A stretch of DNA of 64,000 bases from Hyphomonas sp. L-53-1-40 (GCF_000682775.1 NZ_AWFI01000012.1:310001-374000), one strand, 5' to 3'. Shown: positions 36,283-44,620, counted from the stretch's first letter. Notes: generated by a model not told the origin, from the letters alone. Program-made: numbers and translations.

Positions 36283-36345
36283 ATGCTGGCGGACGACATG
36301 TCTGATCATCTTGGGACAAATTGTGCGAGGCCGGACGCCTCGTGA
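36283..36345 (+). CDS. Possible 20-residue leader peptide of the DUF6090 operon
   Basis: ATG 36283 follows GGGGGA by about 7 bases and opens MLADDMSDHLGTNCARPDAS, ending in TGA 36343-36345, which overlaps the GTG start of the next gene at 36342 (GTGA). Every later gene junction in this operon is of the same ATGA/GTGA type, which supports a coupling role. Too short for a homology claim. Confidence 0.4.
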   Translation: MLADDMSDHLGTNCARPDAS

Positions 36346-37004
36346 AGCTCCCATCTGTCCTGTCCCGTCTGCGACGCAAGCAAGCGCGTGTTGATACACC
36401 GCCCCTACCGCCCGTCACGACATCCCCGACAGGGCCACCCGACGCGCCGCGCCCCGCCCCGCTGGAGCGGCTCAATCGCTGGCTGACCCTCGCCGCGAAT
36501 GTCGGCGTCCTGCTAGGCCTTGTCGTCCTGATCGTGGAAGTTCGCCAGAATGCGTCCCTGACGCGCACGGCAATGGACCAGCAGAAGAATGATTTGCTGG
36601 CCGAAATCGAATTCAATATCGCAAAGCCGGAAATCACCAATATCTGGGTCAAGTCGATCCGGGCACCTGAAGAATTAAGTGATGCCGAGATCCGGACCAT
36701 CGACGGCCTTCTCATCTCCATCATGCTTCAATGGGATCAGATGTTCATGATGCAGGATGCCGGGCTGATCTCGGAGACCCGTGTCCGGCAGCATATCCAG
36801 AACTCAGCCCCCTTCTATTTCGGCTCCCGTTTCGGCAAGCACTGGTGGGCATTGCAGATAAACGGCTGGGAGGGCACGGCCATGCAACAAGTCGCCGGAC
36901 CCATCGTCGAAGCGCTCGATGAGGATTTTCTGGACCACCACCTCGACAAGCTGAAATTGCTCCCCTCCGAGGAACTGACCACAGACGAGGAGATGCCGGA
37001 ATGA
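36342..37004 (+). CDS. Single-span membrane protein, first gene of the array
   Basis: A 220-residue protein of unknown family. A Pro-rich N-terminus is followed by one membrane segment (WLTLAANVGVLLGLVVLIVE) and then VRQNASLTRTAMDQQKNDLL and a soluble, acidic domain of about 150 residues. The layout matches the proteins at 37001 and 43986. I choose GTG 36342, which overlaps the leader stop; TTG 36321 in the same frame is the alternative. It is coupled by ATGA to 37001. Function unknown. Confidence 0.75.
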   Translation: MKLPSVLSRLRRKQARVDTPPLPPVTTSPTGPPDAPRPAPLERLNRWLTLAANVGVLLGLVVLIVEVRQNASLTRTAMDQQKNDLLAEIEFNIAKPEITNIWVKSIRAPEELSDAEIRTIDGLLISIMLQWDQMFMMQDAGLISETRVRQHIQNSAPFYFGSRFGKHWWALQINGWEGTAMQQVAGPIVEALDEDFLDHHLDKLKLLPSEELTTDEEMPE

Positions 37005-37489
37005 CCCTCGAACAAGCTGCCCTCATTGCACAGATCATCGGCGTCGTCGTAGTGGCGGCGACGCTCATCTATCTTGCCCTGCAGGTGCACCAGGGCGCGC
37101 AGCAAATGCGCTCTGAAGCCCGTCAGGCACAGCTCACCTATGACCAGACCGGCGTCTACAAGTTCGTCGATTTCCCGGAACTGGGCCGCATCTTCTCGCA
37201 GACTGAAACGCCAAGTTTCGAGGAGAAGACCAAACTCTTTTTCTGGATGATCGGTCAGATGCGGGCGCGCGAGTATGAGTGGCTGCAATACCAGAATGGT
37301 GCGATCACGAAAGAGTCGTGGGAAACCTATCAGGGCGTTATTTACTTCGTCCTCGGCACGCCGCGCGGACGGGCCCTGTGGCAGCTCTGCCGGGGCTATT
37401 TCAATGCGGGGTTCGCGGACATGGTCGACGGCATGGTGAATGATACGCCGCCGATTGATCTCTGGGACCAGCTGCAGGCTGTGGAGTAG
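37001..37489 (+). CDS. Single-span membrane protein in the DUF6090 operon
   Basis: A 162-residue protein with one N-terminal membrane segment (AALIAQIIGVVVVAATLIYL, residues 6-25) followed by ALQVHQGAQQMRSEARQAQL and a soluble domain with many aromatic residues. The ATG overlaps the previous stop (ATGA). Layout resembles the genes at 36342 and 43986, but the family is not one I recognise. Function unknown. Confidence 0.78.
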   Translation: MTLEQAALIAQIIGVVVVAATLIYLALQVHQGAQQMRSEARQAQLTYDQTGVYKFVDFPELGRIFSQTETPSFEEKTKLFFWMIGQMRAREYEWLQYQNGAITKESWETYQGVIYFVLGTPRGRALWQLCRGYFNAGFADMVDGMVNDTPPIDLWDQLQAVE

Positions 37490-37496
37490 ACTGACC

Positions 37497-38288
37497 ATGA
37501 TCCTCCAGCGCCTGACCACAGCGCTCCGCAAACAAGACTGGTTCACCGTGTTCATCGAAACGCTGATCGTCGTGCTGGGTGTGTTCCTCGGCGTGCAGAT
37601 CGGCAACTGGAACCAGTCTGGCCAACAACAGCGCCTGTTCGATGAATCCTTTGACCGGACCATCGTCGAAATCCAGTCCAATCTGGCCGAAATAGAGGCC
37701 TCACGCGGGACAATCGCGGCGCGGATTCCCATCGTGCAACTGGCGATCGAGGATCTCCGGGCCTGCCGCACAGGCGATGCAGCAAAGACACGGATTGAGG
37801 CTGCGTTTGCGCCAGTCGGGGCGCTGAACGGTTTCAACCTGGATACCAAGGCGCTCGACCAGTTGATCAACAATGACGGCTTCCTGCCTTACCAGACACC
37901 CGAAATGCGCAAGCGTTTGATGGCCCTGTCGACACGGCTCAACCTGCTGCATACCAACTCAATAGCCATGGGCGACAGCCACAAGGTTACATACCAGGAT
38001 GTTTCCCACATCGTGCGCCCCGGCCCACTGACGTTTGAAGGACCAGAGCAGGCTTTCGAAGCCATCCGAGGCGGCGCGATTGCCAGTGGGGAAATGGTCA
38101 GGAAACAGGCACTTGTCGTGCCGTTGGACGTAGCTTGCAGGGATGAAGCCTTCCTTGGTGCTTTTTTCAGTTGGGAGAATGCAGCCTATTATCATTGGAT
38201 CATGGGTAAATTTGCCGCTGAGGCGATCCGCAACGACCTTGAAGCGCTGGACGTACCGGCGTCCAAGACGGAAGGAGACACGCCATGA
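37497..38288 (+). CDS. DUF6090-like membrane protein, copy 1
   Basis: A 263-residue protein. Residues 1-40 (MILQRLTTALRKQDWFTVFI followed by ETLIVVLGVFLGVQIGNWNQ) contain a basic start and one membrane segment, placing the C-terminal domain outside by the positive-inside rule. The rest is helical, with ALDQLINNDGFLPYQTPEM at the position of the SG motif of the other copies, and three cysteines. The ATG 37497 start follows the 37001 gene by 7 bases; upstream in-frame starts overlap it. The family name rests on the IETLIVV..GV..G.Q..NWN pattern. Function unknown. Confidence 0.85.
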   Translation: MILQRLTTALRKQDWFTVFIETLIVVLGVFLGVQIGNWNQSGQQQRLFDESFDRTIVEIQSNLAEIEASRGTIAARIPIVQLAIEDLRACRTGDAAKTRIEAAFAPVGALNGFNLDTKALDQLINNDGFLPYQTPEMRKRLMALSTRLNLLHTNSIAMGDSHKVTYQDVSHIVRPGPLTFEGPEQAFEAIRGGAIASGEMVRKQALVVPLDVACRDEAFLGAFFSWENAAYYHWIMGKFAAEAIRNDLEALDVPASKTEGDTP

Positions 38289-39046
38289 TCCTCCAGCGTC
38301 TCGCCACCTCCATCCGCAAACAGGACTGGTTCACTGTCTTCATCGAGACACTGATCGTCGTGCTCGGCGTGTTCTTCGGCCTCCAGCTCGGCAACTGGAA
38401 CGAGGCGCGCGCCGAGCGGGCGCAGGAAACCGAACTTCTCCGCGCACTGCATCAGGAAATCGAGACATCCATCCGCCTCACCGATCAGAAAGTCGATGCC
38501 ATCCGGCAGGTGGTCGCTGCCGGCAAGCGCTCGCTTGATTTCCTTGAGTCAGGCGAAAGCTGCGGTGATGAGTGCTGGAGTGTGCTGGTCGATTTCTTTC
38601 ACGCCTCGCAGTGGCAATCTATCGAGGTCGACCGGTCCACCTATGACGAAATGCGCCGGCAGGGCTTTCCTCGCTCTCGCGACATCGTCGACGTGGTCGA
38701 AGGCTACCTTGCCCAGAATGCCACCCTGTCAATCACCAACGAGCTGCCTGCCTATCGCTCCCGCGTACGCCAGCTCATCCCGTTCGACGCGCAGGAATTC
38801 TACTGGGATAATTGTTACATCCTGAACGACGGTGCCGAGACCTACATTCTCGATTGCGCGAAAGGCATCAGCGACAAAGCCGCCGCGCGCGCTGTCGGAA
38901 GAATTGCCGACACGCCTGACATCCCTCTCCTCCTCACTCAATGGGTCGGCCTCCAATCCGCTACGCCAGCTGATCTCATAGTCCAGAACCGGACAGCAGA
39001 AATCGCCCTGGAGGGAATCGAAGCCGAACTGGAGCGCCGCGAATGA
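38285..39046 (+). CDS. DUF6090-like membrane protein, copy 2
   Basis: A 253-residue paralogue with N-terminus MILQRLATSIRKQDWFTVFI and membrane segment ending GLQLGNWNEARAER. The C-terminal domain has two pairs of cysteines (SCGDEC, and Cys residues in DNCYILNDGAETYILDC), consistent with disulfides outside the membrane. YDEMRRQGF occupies the place of the SG motif. It overlaps copy 1 and copy 3 by 4 bases (ATGA). Function unknown. Confidence 0.85.
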   Translation: MILQRLATSIRKQDWFTVFIETLIVVLGVFFGLQLGNWNEARAERAQETELLRALHQEIETSIRLTDQKVDAIRQVVAAGKRSLDFLESGESCGDECWSVLVDFFHASQWQSIEVDRSTYDEMRRQGFPRSRDIVDVVEGYLAQNATLSITNELPAYRSRVRQLIPFDAQEFYWDNCYILNDGAETYILDCAKGISDKAAARAVGRIADTPDIPLLLTQWVGLQSATPADLIVQNRTAEIALEGIEAELERRE

Positions 39047-39744
39047 TCCTCCAACGCCTCGCCACCTCCATCCGTAAACAGGACTGGTTCACCGTCGTCA
39101 TCGAGACATTGATCGTAGTGTTCGGTGTCTATCTCGGTATCCAGCTTGGCAACTGGAATGCGGCGCAGAATGCGAAGGCCGAAGAGGCGCGGATCATTGA
39201 ACGTCTGACGATTGACTTTCAGGCACAGGAAGCCCTCGTGCTGCACTATATCGAGATGGCAGAATACATGATTGCCGATCTCGACGAGTTGGCGACATTA
39301 TTGGAGGTTGCTGACCCTCCCGAGGACGAGGCCCACGTCCGGCGGATGATCGTCAACATATTTGGCGTTAGCACGAAAACCCCGCCGCCGCCGAGTTTCG
39401 AAGAATTGGTGGCGTCGGGCGGGCTTGCGCAACTGAGCGACATTGCGCTGCGCGAAGCACTGACGAAGTATGGGCAGACAAGCTCACTGTGGATCTACGT
39501 CGAAAATCGGTCGGTTGCATTGAAGCAGCCGGACTCCCCACTTGTACTGGCGCTGAACTACAAGCCCGGATCACTTGGTTCCGGCGAAGAGGCTGACAAC
39601 TTGGTATATGATTGGGAGAAGCTGCGAGAGGCCCGCTCCGCCTTGCTACTGGTTCTGATCAATCTCGGCCAGGCGCTTGATCGTCATCAAAAGGATCTGG
39701 CCGCGGTGCGCAATGTGATGGATGCGCTGGAGGCGGCGCAGTGA
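39043..39744 (+). CDS. DUF6090-like membrane protein, copy 3
   Basis: A 233-residue paralogue, the shortest intact copy and cysteine-free. The N-terminus is MILQRLATSIRKQDWFTVVI with the membrane segment ending GIQLGNWNAAQNAK. FEELVASGGLAQLSDIALRE shows the SG-x-L motif typical of DUF6090 C-terminal domains, after an acidic helical stretch. Overlaps both neighbours by 4 bases. Function unknown. Confidence 0.85.
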   Translation: MILQRLATSIRKQDWFTVVIETLIVVFGVYLGIQLGNWNAAQNAKAEEARIIERLTIDFQAQEALVLHYIEMAEYMIADLDELATLLEVADPPEDEAHVRRMIVNIFGVSTKTPPPPSFEELVASGGLAQLSDIALREALTKYGQTSSLWIYVENRSVALKQPDSPLVLALNYKPGSLGSGEEADNLVYDWEKLREARSALLLVLINLGQALDRHQKDLAAVRNVMDALEAAQ

Positions 39745-40535
39745 TCCTCCAACGCCTCGCCATTTCCCTCCGTAAGCAGGACTGGTTCACCGTCGCGATC
39801 GAAACGCTGATCGTGGTGTTTGGCGTCTTCATCGGTCTGCAGGTCAACAACTGGAATGAAACGAGGGTGGAGCGTCAGCTTGCAAAGGACTATGTCAAAC
39901 GTCTCGAAACAGACCTTCGCACAGACCTCGCCAATTCACGTCTGCTGACAGAATACCATGAACAGGTATTGGCCGCAGTTGTGAGAACAGGTGAGCTGCT
40001 GTCCGCCGATGCGCCCGATGCAAAAGAACTGATCCAGATGGCTTATCGGGCGACGGAGATAAACCAGCTGCCACCGGAGCGCGCGACATGGGACCAGATC
40101 GTCTCCTCCGGGCATCTGGGATTGTTACCCGAAGGTGCTGTCGAAGGCGGACTTTCCACATATTATGCATTCGATGCGATGAAGGTGACTTATGACGCCC
40201 TCGAACAAACGCCGTATCGCAAGGCCTTGCGGTCAAAAATCCCGATACCGGTCCAGCAAGCCATACGGGTGGGATGCAGCGACCTGCTGGATGAACAGAG
40301 TATTCTGCTAGGTTTCAAGGAGGAATGCGAGATTGAGGCGGACCCTGAAACCCTGCAGGCCGTCGCTGATGCCATCCGGGCCGACCCGGCTATTCGTGAG
40401 CATCTGAGGTTACAATTTGCCGAAGCAACGACTGCGGTCAACAATCTGCAGGGGAATTCCGCACTTATCAGCTCGGCCCTGGAACTACTCGGTGCTGCCC
40501 CGGAGGGTAGCACTGATGAAGGGACAGTCCAATGA
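39741..40535 (+). CDS. DUF6090-like membrane protein, copy 4
   Basis: A 264-residue paralogue starting at GTG (GTGA overlap with copy 3). The N-terminus reads MILQRLAISLRKQDWFTVAI with the membrane segment ending GLQVNNWNETRVER. WDQIVSSGHLGLLPEGAVEG carries the SG motif, and two cysteines 17 residues apart (GCSDLLDEQ... EEC) may pair. Overlaps copy 5 by 4 bases. Function unknown. Confidence 0.85.
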   Translation: MILQRLAISLRKQDWFTVAIETLIVVFGVFIGLQVNNWNETRVERQLAKDYVKRLETDLRTDLANSRLLTEYHEQVLAAVVRTGELLSADAPDAKELIQMAYRATEINQLPPERATWDQIVSSGHLGLLPEGAVEGGLSTYYAFDAMKVTYDALEQTPYRKALRSKIPIPVQQAIRVGCSDLLDEQSILLGFKEECEIEADPETLQAVADAIRADPAIREHLRLQFAEATTAVNNLQGNSALISSALELLGAAPEGSTDEGTVQ

Positions 40536-41323
40536 TCCTCCAGCGCCTCGCCACCTCGATCCGCAAGCAGGACTGGTTCACCGTCCTGATCGAGACGCTG
40601 ATCGTCGTGTTCGGCGTGTTCATCGGTCTGCAGGTCAACAACTGGAACGAGGCGCGGGGGGATCGGCTTGAGGCCGAGACCTCGCGTGAGCGACTGATTG
40701 CTGATCTCCATGCTGATCTCGACGCCTTTGCGGTTCGTCGGCAATGGTACGCGGAGGTCCAGGAAGCCGCCCTGCGCGTGGATGATGCGCTGCGGTCCGA
40801 TCCCCCCGAAACGATTGATGAGACTTGGGGGTTTGTCCTCGACAGCTGGATTGCAGGGGGCGAATGGCCGTTCGAGCCGTCGGCGCAGATTTACAGGGAG
40901 CTTCAAAATTCTGGCGATCTCGACCTCATTGCCAGCGGATCAATGCAGCGCCGACTGCGCGACTATTATGAAGACTCGGTCAACGAGATTGAAACGCTGA
41001 TGATATTCCAGTCGGGGTATCGCGACCTGTCGCGCCAATTGATCGAAGGCCGCGTCGGTATGGTCATTAGTGACTGTCTCTCCTCGGCACCCAGTCCCGA
41101 ACCCAGCCAGCCAGGCGCAAACCCTGATACATTCTATGAAAACTGTCCGCCGCCAGAAGATATTGCTCTCGTTTTGCACTCAGCCGAAAGTCTGCGGGAA
41201 TCGGAAGCGCTCCGATTGCAGCTGAATTTCCAGCTGAGCAAACTCGCGTGGCTGCCGTCATTTCTTGATTACCTCGATCGGCAAGCAGCATCGCTCGTGT
41301 CCGATCTGGAGACGACGCGATGA
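40532..41323 (+). CDS. DUF6090-like membrane protein, copy 5
   Basis: A 263-residue paralogue. N-terminus MILQRLATSIRKQDWFTVLI, membrane segment ending GLQVNNWNEARGDR, nearly the same at DNA level as copies 4 and 6. YRELQNSGDLDLIASGSMQR carries the SG motif; two cysteines flank a Pro/Ser-rich loop (DCLSSAPSPEPSQ...NCPPPED). Its stop overlaps a 44-codon stub at 41320. Function unknown. Confidence 0.85.
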   Translation: MILQRLATSIRKQDWFTVLIETLIVVFGVFIGLQVNNWNEARGDRLEAETSRERLIADLHADLDAFAVRRQWYAEVQEAALRVDDALRSDPPETIDETWGFVLDSWIAGGEWPFEPSAQIYRELQNSGDLDLIASGSMQRRLRDYYEDSVNEIETLMIFQSGYRDLSRQLIEGRVGMVISDCLSSAPSPEPSQPGANPDTFYENCPPPEDIALVLHSAESLRESEALRLQLNFQLSKLAWLPSFLDYLDRQAASLVSDLETTR

Positions 41324-41454
41324 TCCTCCGCCGCCGATCCGAAGGGGTGCTGAATCGCCGCTGCCAGATATTGCTACTGACTCTCGTCGGCAAGCAACTA
41401 AGGTACGTAAAAAATGATTCTGCGGATCGTCCGCGCCTCGACAACAAGGAGTGA
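41320..41454 (+). CDS. 44-codon stub resembling a DUF6090 gene start
   Basis: The frame starts ATGATCCTCC, the same 10 bases as the paralogues, overlaps the copy 5 stop (ATGA), then diverges (MILRRRSEGVLNRRCQILLL). Its last codons AAC AAG GAG TGA supply the AAGGAG ribosome binding site of the peptidase at 41457. It may be a remnant of a lost copy or a short leader that couples the peptidase to the array. Confidence 0.4.
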   Translation: MILRRRSEGVLNRRCQILLLTLVGKQLRYVKNDSADRPRLDNKE

Positions 41455-41456
41455 CC

Positions 41457-42878
41457 ATGACCGCCAGACATTCGCTTTTCGCCCTTTCCGCACTGCTTGG
41501 AGCAAGCTGCCTGACGCCCGTCGCGGCCGCGCAGGAGCGCACCGCCGATGAGCTGAAAGCGCGCGAGATCTATGCCAAGGTCGTCTCGATCCGTTCAGCC
41601 CGCGGGCAGGAGAATGTGCCCGAAGTCTTCGAATACCTGATGAGCGAATTGGCTGCCGCCGGGTTTGCCGACGAAGACATGAAAGTCACAAACTACGAAA
41701 ACAATGGCGAAGCCACACAAGGCCTGATGGTCTGGTACCGGGCCGAAGACCCGGTGAAGGCGCCCATCGTTCTGCTCGCTCATGCGGATGTAGTCGACGC
41801 GCTGGCCGAGGATTGGGTTCGGGCGCCCTATGAACTGATCGAGGAAGACGGCTATTTCTTCGGGCGCGGAACGGCAGACAACAAATATGGCGTGACCAAT
41901 CTGGTGCAGACCTTCATTCGTCTGAAAAAAGAAGGTTGGAAGCCGAACCGCGATATCGTGATGGTGCTGTCCGGCGATGAGGAGACCGGTATGGTCTCGA
42001 CCCGCGGTCAGGCCCAATATGTCCATGAGCATATCAAGCCGGAATTCGTGCTGAACGCCGATGCGGGCGGCCTTGCGCTCGGACCAAATGGTCAGCCACT
42101 TTACTACGGTGTACAGGGCGCTGAAAAGACCTATGCAACCTGGGATCTGACCGTAACCAATCCGGGAGGTCATTCATCTGCTCCGCGGGCAGACAATGCA
42201 ATCTACGAACTCTCCGAAGCGATCCTTAAAATTCGGGACTACACATTCCCGGTCATGTCGAGCGAACTGACACGCGCGTCGCTACGCATCGGCGGGCGCC
42301 AGCGGCTTGACAAGCTTGGTCAGGCGATGAGGGACTTTGCCGATGACCCGTCCGACGAAGATGCAATCGCAGTCCTGCGTGCCAATCCGGCAACGGTCGG
42401 CACCATAGGCACCACATGCGTGGCGACCATGCTGCGCGGCGGACATGCTGAGAACGCGCTGCCGCAATCAGCCACCGTAACCGTCAATTGCCGCATCTTC
42501 CCTGGGGTCGGCATCGAGGCGACCGAGGCCACACTGAAAGAAGTCATCGACAATAAAGGCGTGAAGTTCAAATTGATCTCCGACCTTGTTGAAAGCCCGG
42601 AATCCATCCTGCGCGAAGATGTGACCAACGCAATCAAGGCCTCGCTCGCAGAACGCGGTGTCGACGTGCCGATCCTCCCACATATGTCATCGGGCGGCAC
42701 AGACGGCATGCATTATCGAAATCTCGGCTATGACACGGTCGCCATTTCGGCGGCCGCCGCCAAACAGAACGACACGTTCGCCCATGGCCTGAATGAACGC
42801 CTTCCCGTTGACAGCTTCTATGACGGTCTCGATCACTGGTCGATTATCCTGAAGAACCTTGCCGGGGCGGAGAACTGA
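41457..42878 (+). CDS. Secreted M20 family metallopeptidase
   Basis: A 473-residue zinc peptidase of the M20/ArgE-DapE group. A signal peptide (MTARHSLFALSALLGASCLT, cleaved near VAAAQE) directs it to the periplasm. Metal ligands are LAHADVVDAL (His, Asp), GRGTADNKYG (bridging Asp), SGDEETGM (catalytic and ligand Glu) and FAHGLNERLP (C-terminal His). The insertion domain contains NPGGHSSAPRADNA. It probably cleaves dipeptides or N-acyl amino acids. ATG 41457 is 5 bases after AAGGAG. It interrupts the DUF6090 array between copies 5 and 6. Confidence 0.93.
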   Translation: MTARHSLFALSALLGASCLTPVAAAQERTADELKAREIYAKVVSIRSARGQENVPEVFEYLMSELAAAGFADEDMKVTNYENNGEATQGLMVWYRAEDPVKAPIVLLAHADVVDALAEDWVRAPYELIEEDGYFFGRGTADNKYGVTNLVQTFIRLKKEGWKPNRDIVMVLSGDEETGMVSTRGQAQYVHEHIKPEFVLNADAGGLALGPNGQPLYYGVQGAEKTYATWDLTVTNPGGHSSAPRADNAIYELSEAILKIRDYTFPVMSSELTRASLRIGGRQRLDKLGQAMRDFADDPSDEDAIAVLRANPATVGTIGTTCVATMLRGGHAENALPQSATVTVNCRIFPGVGIEATEATLKEVIDNKGVKFKLISDLVESPESILREDVTNAIKASLAERGVDVPILPHMSSGGTDGMHYRNLGYDTVAISAAAAKQNDTFAHGLNERLPVDSFYDGLDHWSIILKNLAGAEN

Positions 42879-43602
42879 GCAGCCTGATCGCTCCGAGCGT
42901 AAGAATCCGGACTGGTTCACCGTCCTGATCGAGACGTTGATCGTGGTGTTCGGTATGTTCATCGGTCTGCAGGTCAGTAACTGGAATGAGGCGCGTTCCG
43001 AGCGGCTGGACACCCGGAATGTTCTCGAAAGGCTGGAGCGTGACTTCGAACTGCAGCGCACGCTCACCAATCGCAGCATTGGGCAACAGGAATTGCTGCT
43101 CGAAGCGACCAGCCGGCTCATCATGGGAATTCGTGCAGGAGAATTGGATGAGCAAACGCTTAACGAGGACCTCGCATTGGTGGACTCGGTATCGACATTT
43201 CCCGGACCTTTGGCTGCCTTTCAGGAACTTGTCTCTACCGGACGCATGCGCCTGATCGCGAATGAAGACTTGCGGGACAAGCTCTATGAGTTTGACAGCT
43301 CGATCGCGTTTGGGCGCGAAGTCTTCAGTGGCACATTCACCGCGCCGATAGAGGACCTGGCGCGTGTGCTGTTCAAGGCGAAAAGTCTGGTAACGTCAGG
43401 CACCCCGTCCGAGACCTTCCAGCAAGTGGGAGCTGTGGAGACCGTCGATCGCGCAGTCTTGCTTGAAGATCCCGAAATCCTTGCCGCATTTCAGAACGCA
43501 TATCTTATCCAGGACAACTACCATCTGATACTGATAAGGTACCGTGGCCAGATCGAAGACATCCTCGAGCTTCTCGCAGAAGAGCAAAAACGGGCCTCCT
43601 GA
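42859..43602 (+). CDS. DUF6090-like membrane protein, copy 6, 5' end degraded
   Basis: About 247 residues. The conserved core DWFTVLIETLIVVFGMFIGL followed by QVSNWNEARSER is intact, and FQELVSTGRMRLIANEDLRD carries the SG motif, but the usual MILQRLATSIRKQ start is missing. The frame runs back to a TTG at 42859 inside the peptidase gene (20-base overlap). DNA just upstream (TGATCGCTCCGAGCG) looks like a damaged TGATCCTCCAGCG. It may be translated from the TTG by coupling, or be a decaying copy. No cysteines. Function unknown. Confidence 0.65.
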   Translation: MPGRRTEQPDRSERKNPDWFTVLIETLIVVFGMFIGLQVSNWNEARSERLDTRNVLERLERDFELQRTLTNRSIGQQELLLEATSRLIMGIRAGELDEQTLNEDLALVDSVSTFPGPLAAFQELVSTGRMRLIANEDLRDKLYEFDSSIAFGREVFSGTFTAPIEDLARVLFKAKSLVTSGTPSETFQQVGAVETVDRAVLLEDPEILAAFQNAYLIQDNYHLILIRYRGQIEDILELLAEEQKRAS

Positions 43603-43985
43603 ACCTCTTTGGCCAAGTGCTCCGGGACCCTCCCTCAACATTACCCAAACTTCACCCTTCACGAAGGCGTGAGCCGCTTGGACACGGCCAACCTGCCACC
43701 TATATCAGGTAGGAGAGAGAGGTTTGCGTTCGCTGCGTTTGTCCCCCTCCCCCCAGAGTAATGCAGCGAACCGCCCGTCATGCCATTTACAGTTCTCCCC
43801 CTACTGGTGGCATGGCGGGCCCTACTCACTTCGGACAAAATCCCCCGAAAACTCCGGCATGACTCCTACGGCTCGCCGTGATATTCTGGTTCTCTGAAGT
43901 GATGTGAGGATCAGCATTGCATCGTCCGTCAGGCCCCCTTTGGGTATTGCGGGCACCGGCCTCAAAAAGGCCCGGCGGGGGCGTC
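43603..43985. other. Structured intergenic region after the DUF6090 array
   Basis: 383 bases without a supported gene. It holds GTTCGCTGC (43728-43736)/GCAGCGAAC (43763-43771), and CCCGTCATGCCA (43774-43785)/TGGCATGGCGGG (43808-43819), which match at 11 of 12 positions, plus a pyrimidine-rich tract near 43740. These could end the array transcript or form a small structured RNA. A TTG-started extension of the next gene would begin at 43917. Confidence 0.5.
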
Positions 43986-44552
43986 ATGACCCTCAATGAC
44001 ATCTACCTCGTCTCCCAGATCATCGCCTCCGTTGCCGTGATTCTTTCCCTCATTACCCTGATCATCTCGATCCGCCAGAACACGCGCGCTCAGAAAACCG
44101 CGTCGGCCCAGTCCATTACCGCTGCCATCACAGCGATCAATGTGCCCGGCATGGCCTCGCCCGACATGGGGCACGCCCTGTCTGCCGCCTGCCGTGACTG
44201 GTCAGGTGCCACCCGCAATGAGCGCATCCTTGCGCATTACTTCCTCTTCTCCTTCTTCAAACTATGCGAGCAGGCCTGGTATCAGCACCGCTCCGGCGCG
44301 CTCGAAGAAGATCAATGGAAAGGTTGGGAAAGCTCCCTCCTGCGCTTCTATCACAGCCCCGGCGTCAAGCATGGCTGGTGGCCAAACCGATATGTCGCCT
44401 GCTCTCCGGCCTTTCAGAAATTCCTGGCGTGCAGCACAGAACCCCGCACCAATGCTGGCGCGTCGCTCTACGCCCTGTTCGAAGGTGCCCCTCCCCCTCT
44501 CCCGCGCCAGCCAAGTGCTGAGCGCTCCTCGATTAAACTTCGGAAAGGATAA
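43986..44552 (+). CDS. Single-span membrane protein, array-related type
   Basis: A 188-residue protein starting MTLNDIYLVSQIIASVAVIL with one membrane segment, then ISIRQNTRAQKTASAQSITA and a soluble domain with several Trp and Cys residues. The order membrane segment, then IRQN-type helix, matches the proteins at 36342 and 37001, so I take it as the same loose group. An in-frame TTG at 43917 (after TGAGGATC) is an alternative start. Function unknown. Confidence 0.72.
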   Translation: MTLNDIYLVSQIIASVAVILSLITLIISIRQNTRAQKTASAQSITAAITAINVPGMASPDMGHALSAACRDWSGATRNERILAHYFLFSFFKLCEQAWYQHRSGALEEDQWKGWESSLLRFYHSPGVKHGWWPNRYVACSPAFQKFLACSTEPRTNAGASLYALFEGAPPPLPRQPSAERSSIKLRKG

Positions 44553-44620
44553 CAGCAGGCCCGACGGATTTTTCTCGCTCCGCCGTTTTATCCCTGACAT
44601 TTCTACACAGGAGACTCATC

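Larger units (their letters stand above)
37497..42990 (+). repeat. Dispersed 5' gene repeat of the DUF6090 paralogues
   Basis: Copies start at 37497, 38285, 39043, 39741 and 40532; a degraded one lies near 42895 and a stub at 41320. Each is about 120 bases of nearly the same DNA, beginning ATGATCCTCCAGCGCCTCGC and ending at the NWN codons. In the first 54 bases, copies at 38285 and 39043 differ at four positions, all synonymous. Beyond the NWN codons the genes diverge strongly. Confidence 0.85.

Noticed and set aside
37497..41323. CRISPR-like or transposon-derived repeats
   Set aside because: The repeats are coding 5' gene segments spaced by 700-800 bases, with no terminal inverted repeats, target duplications or transposase.
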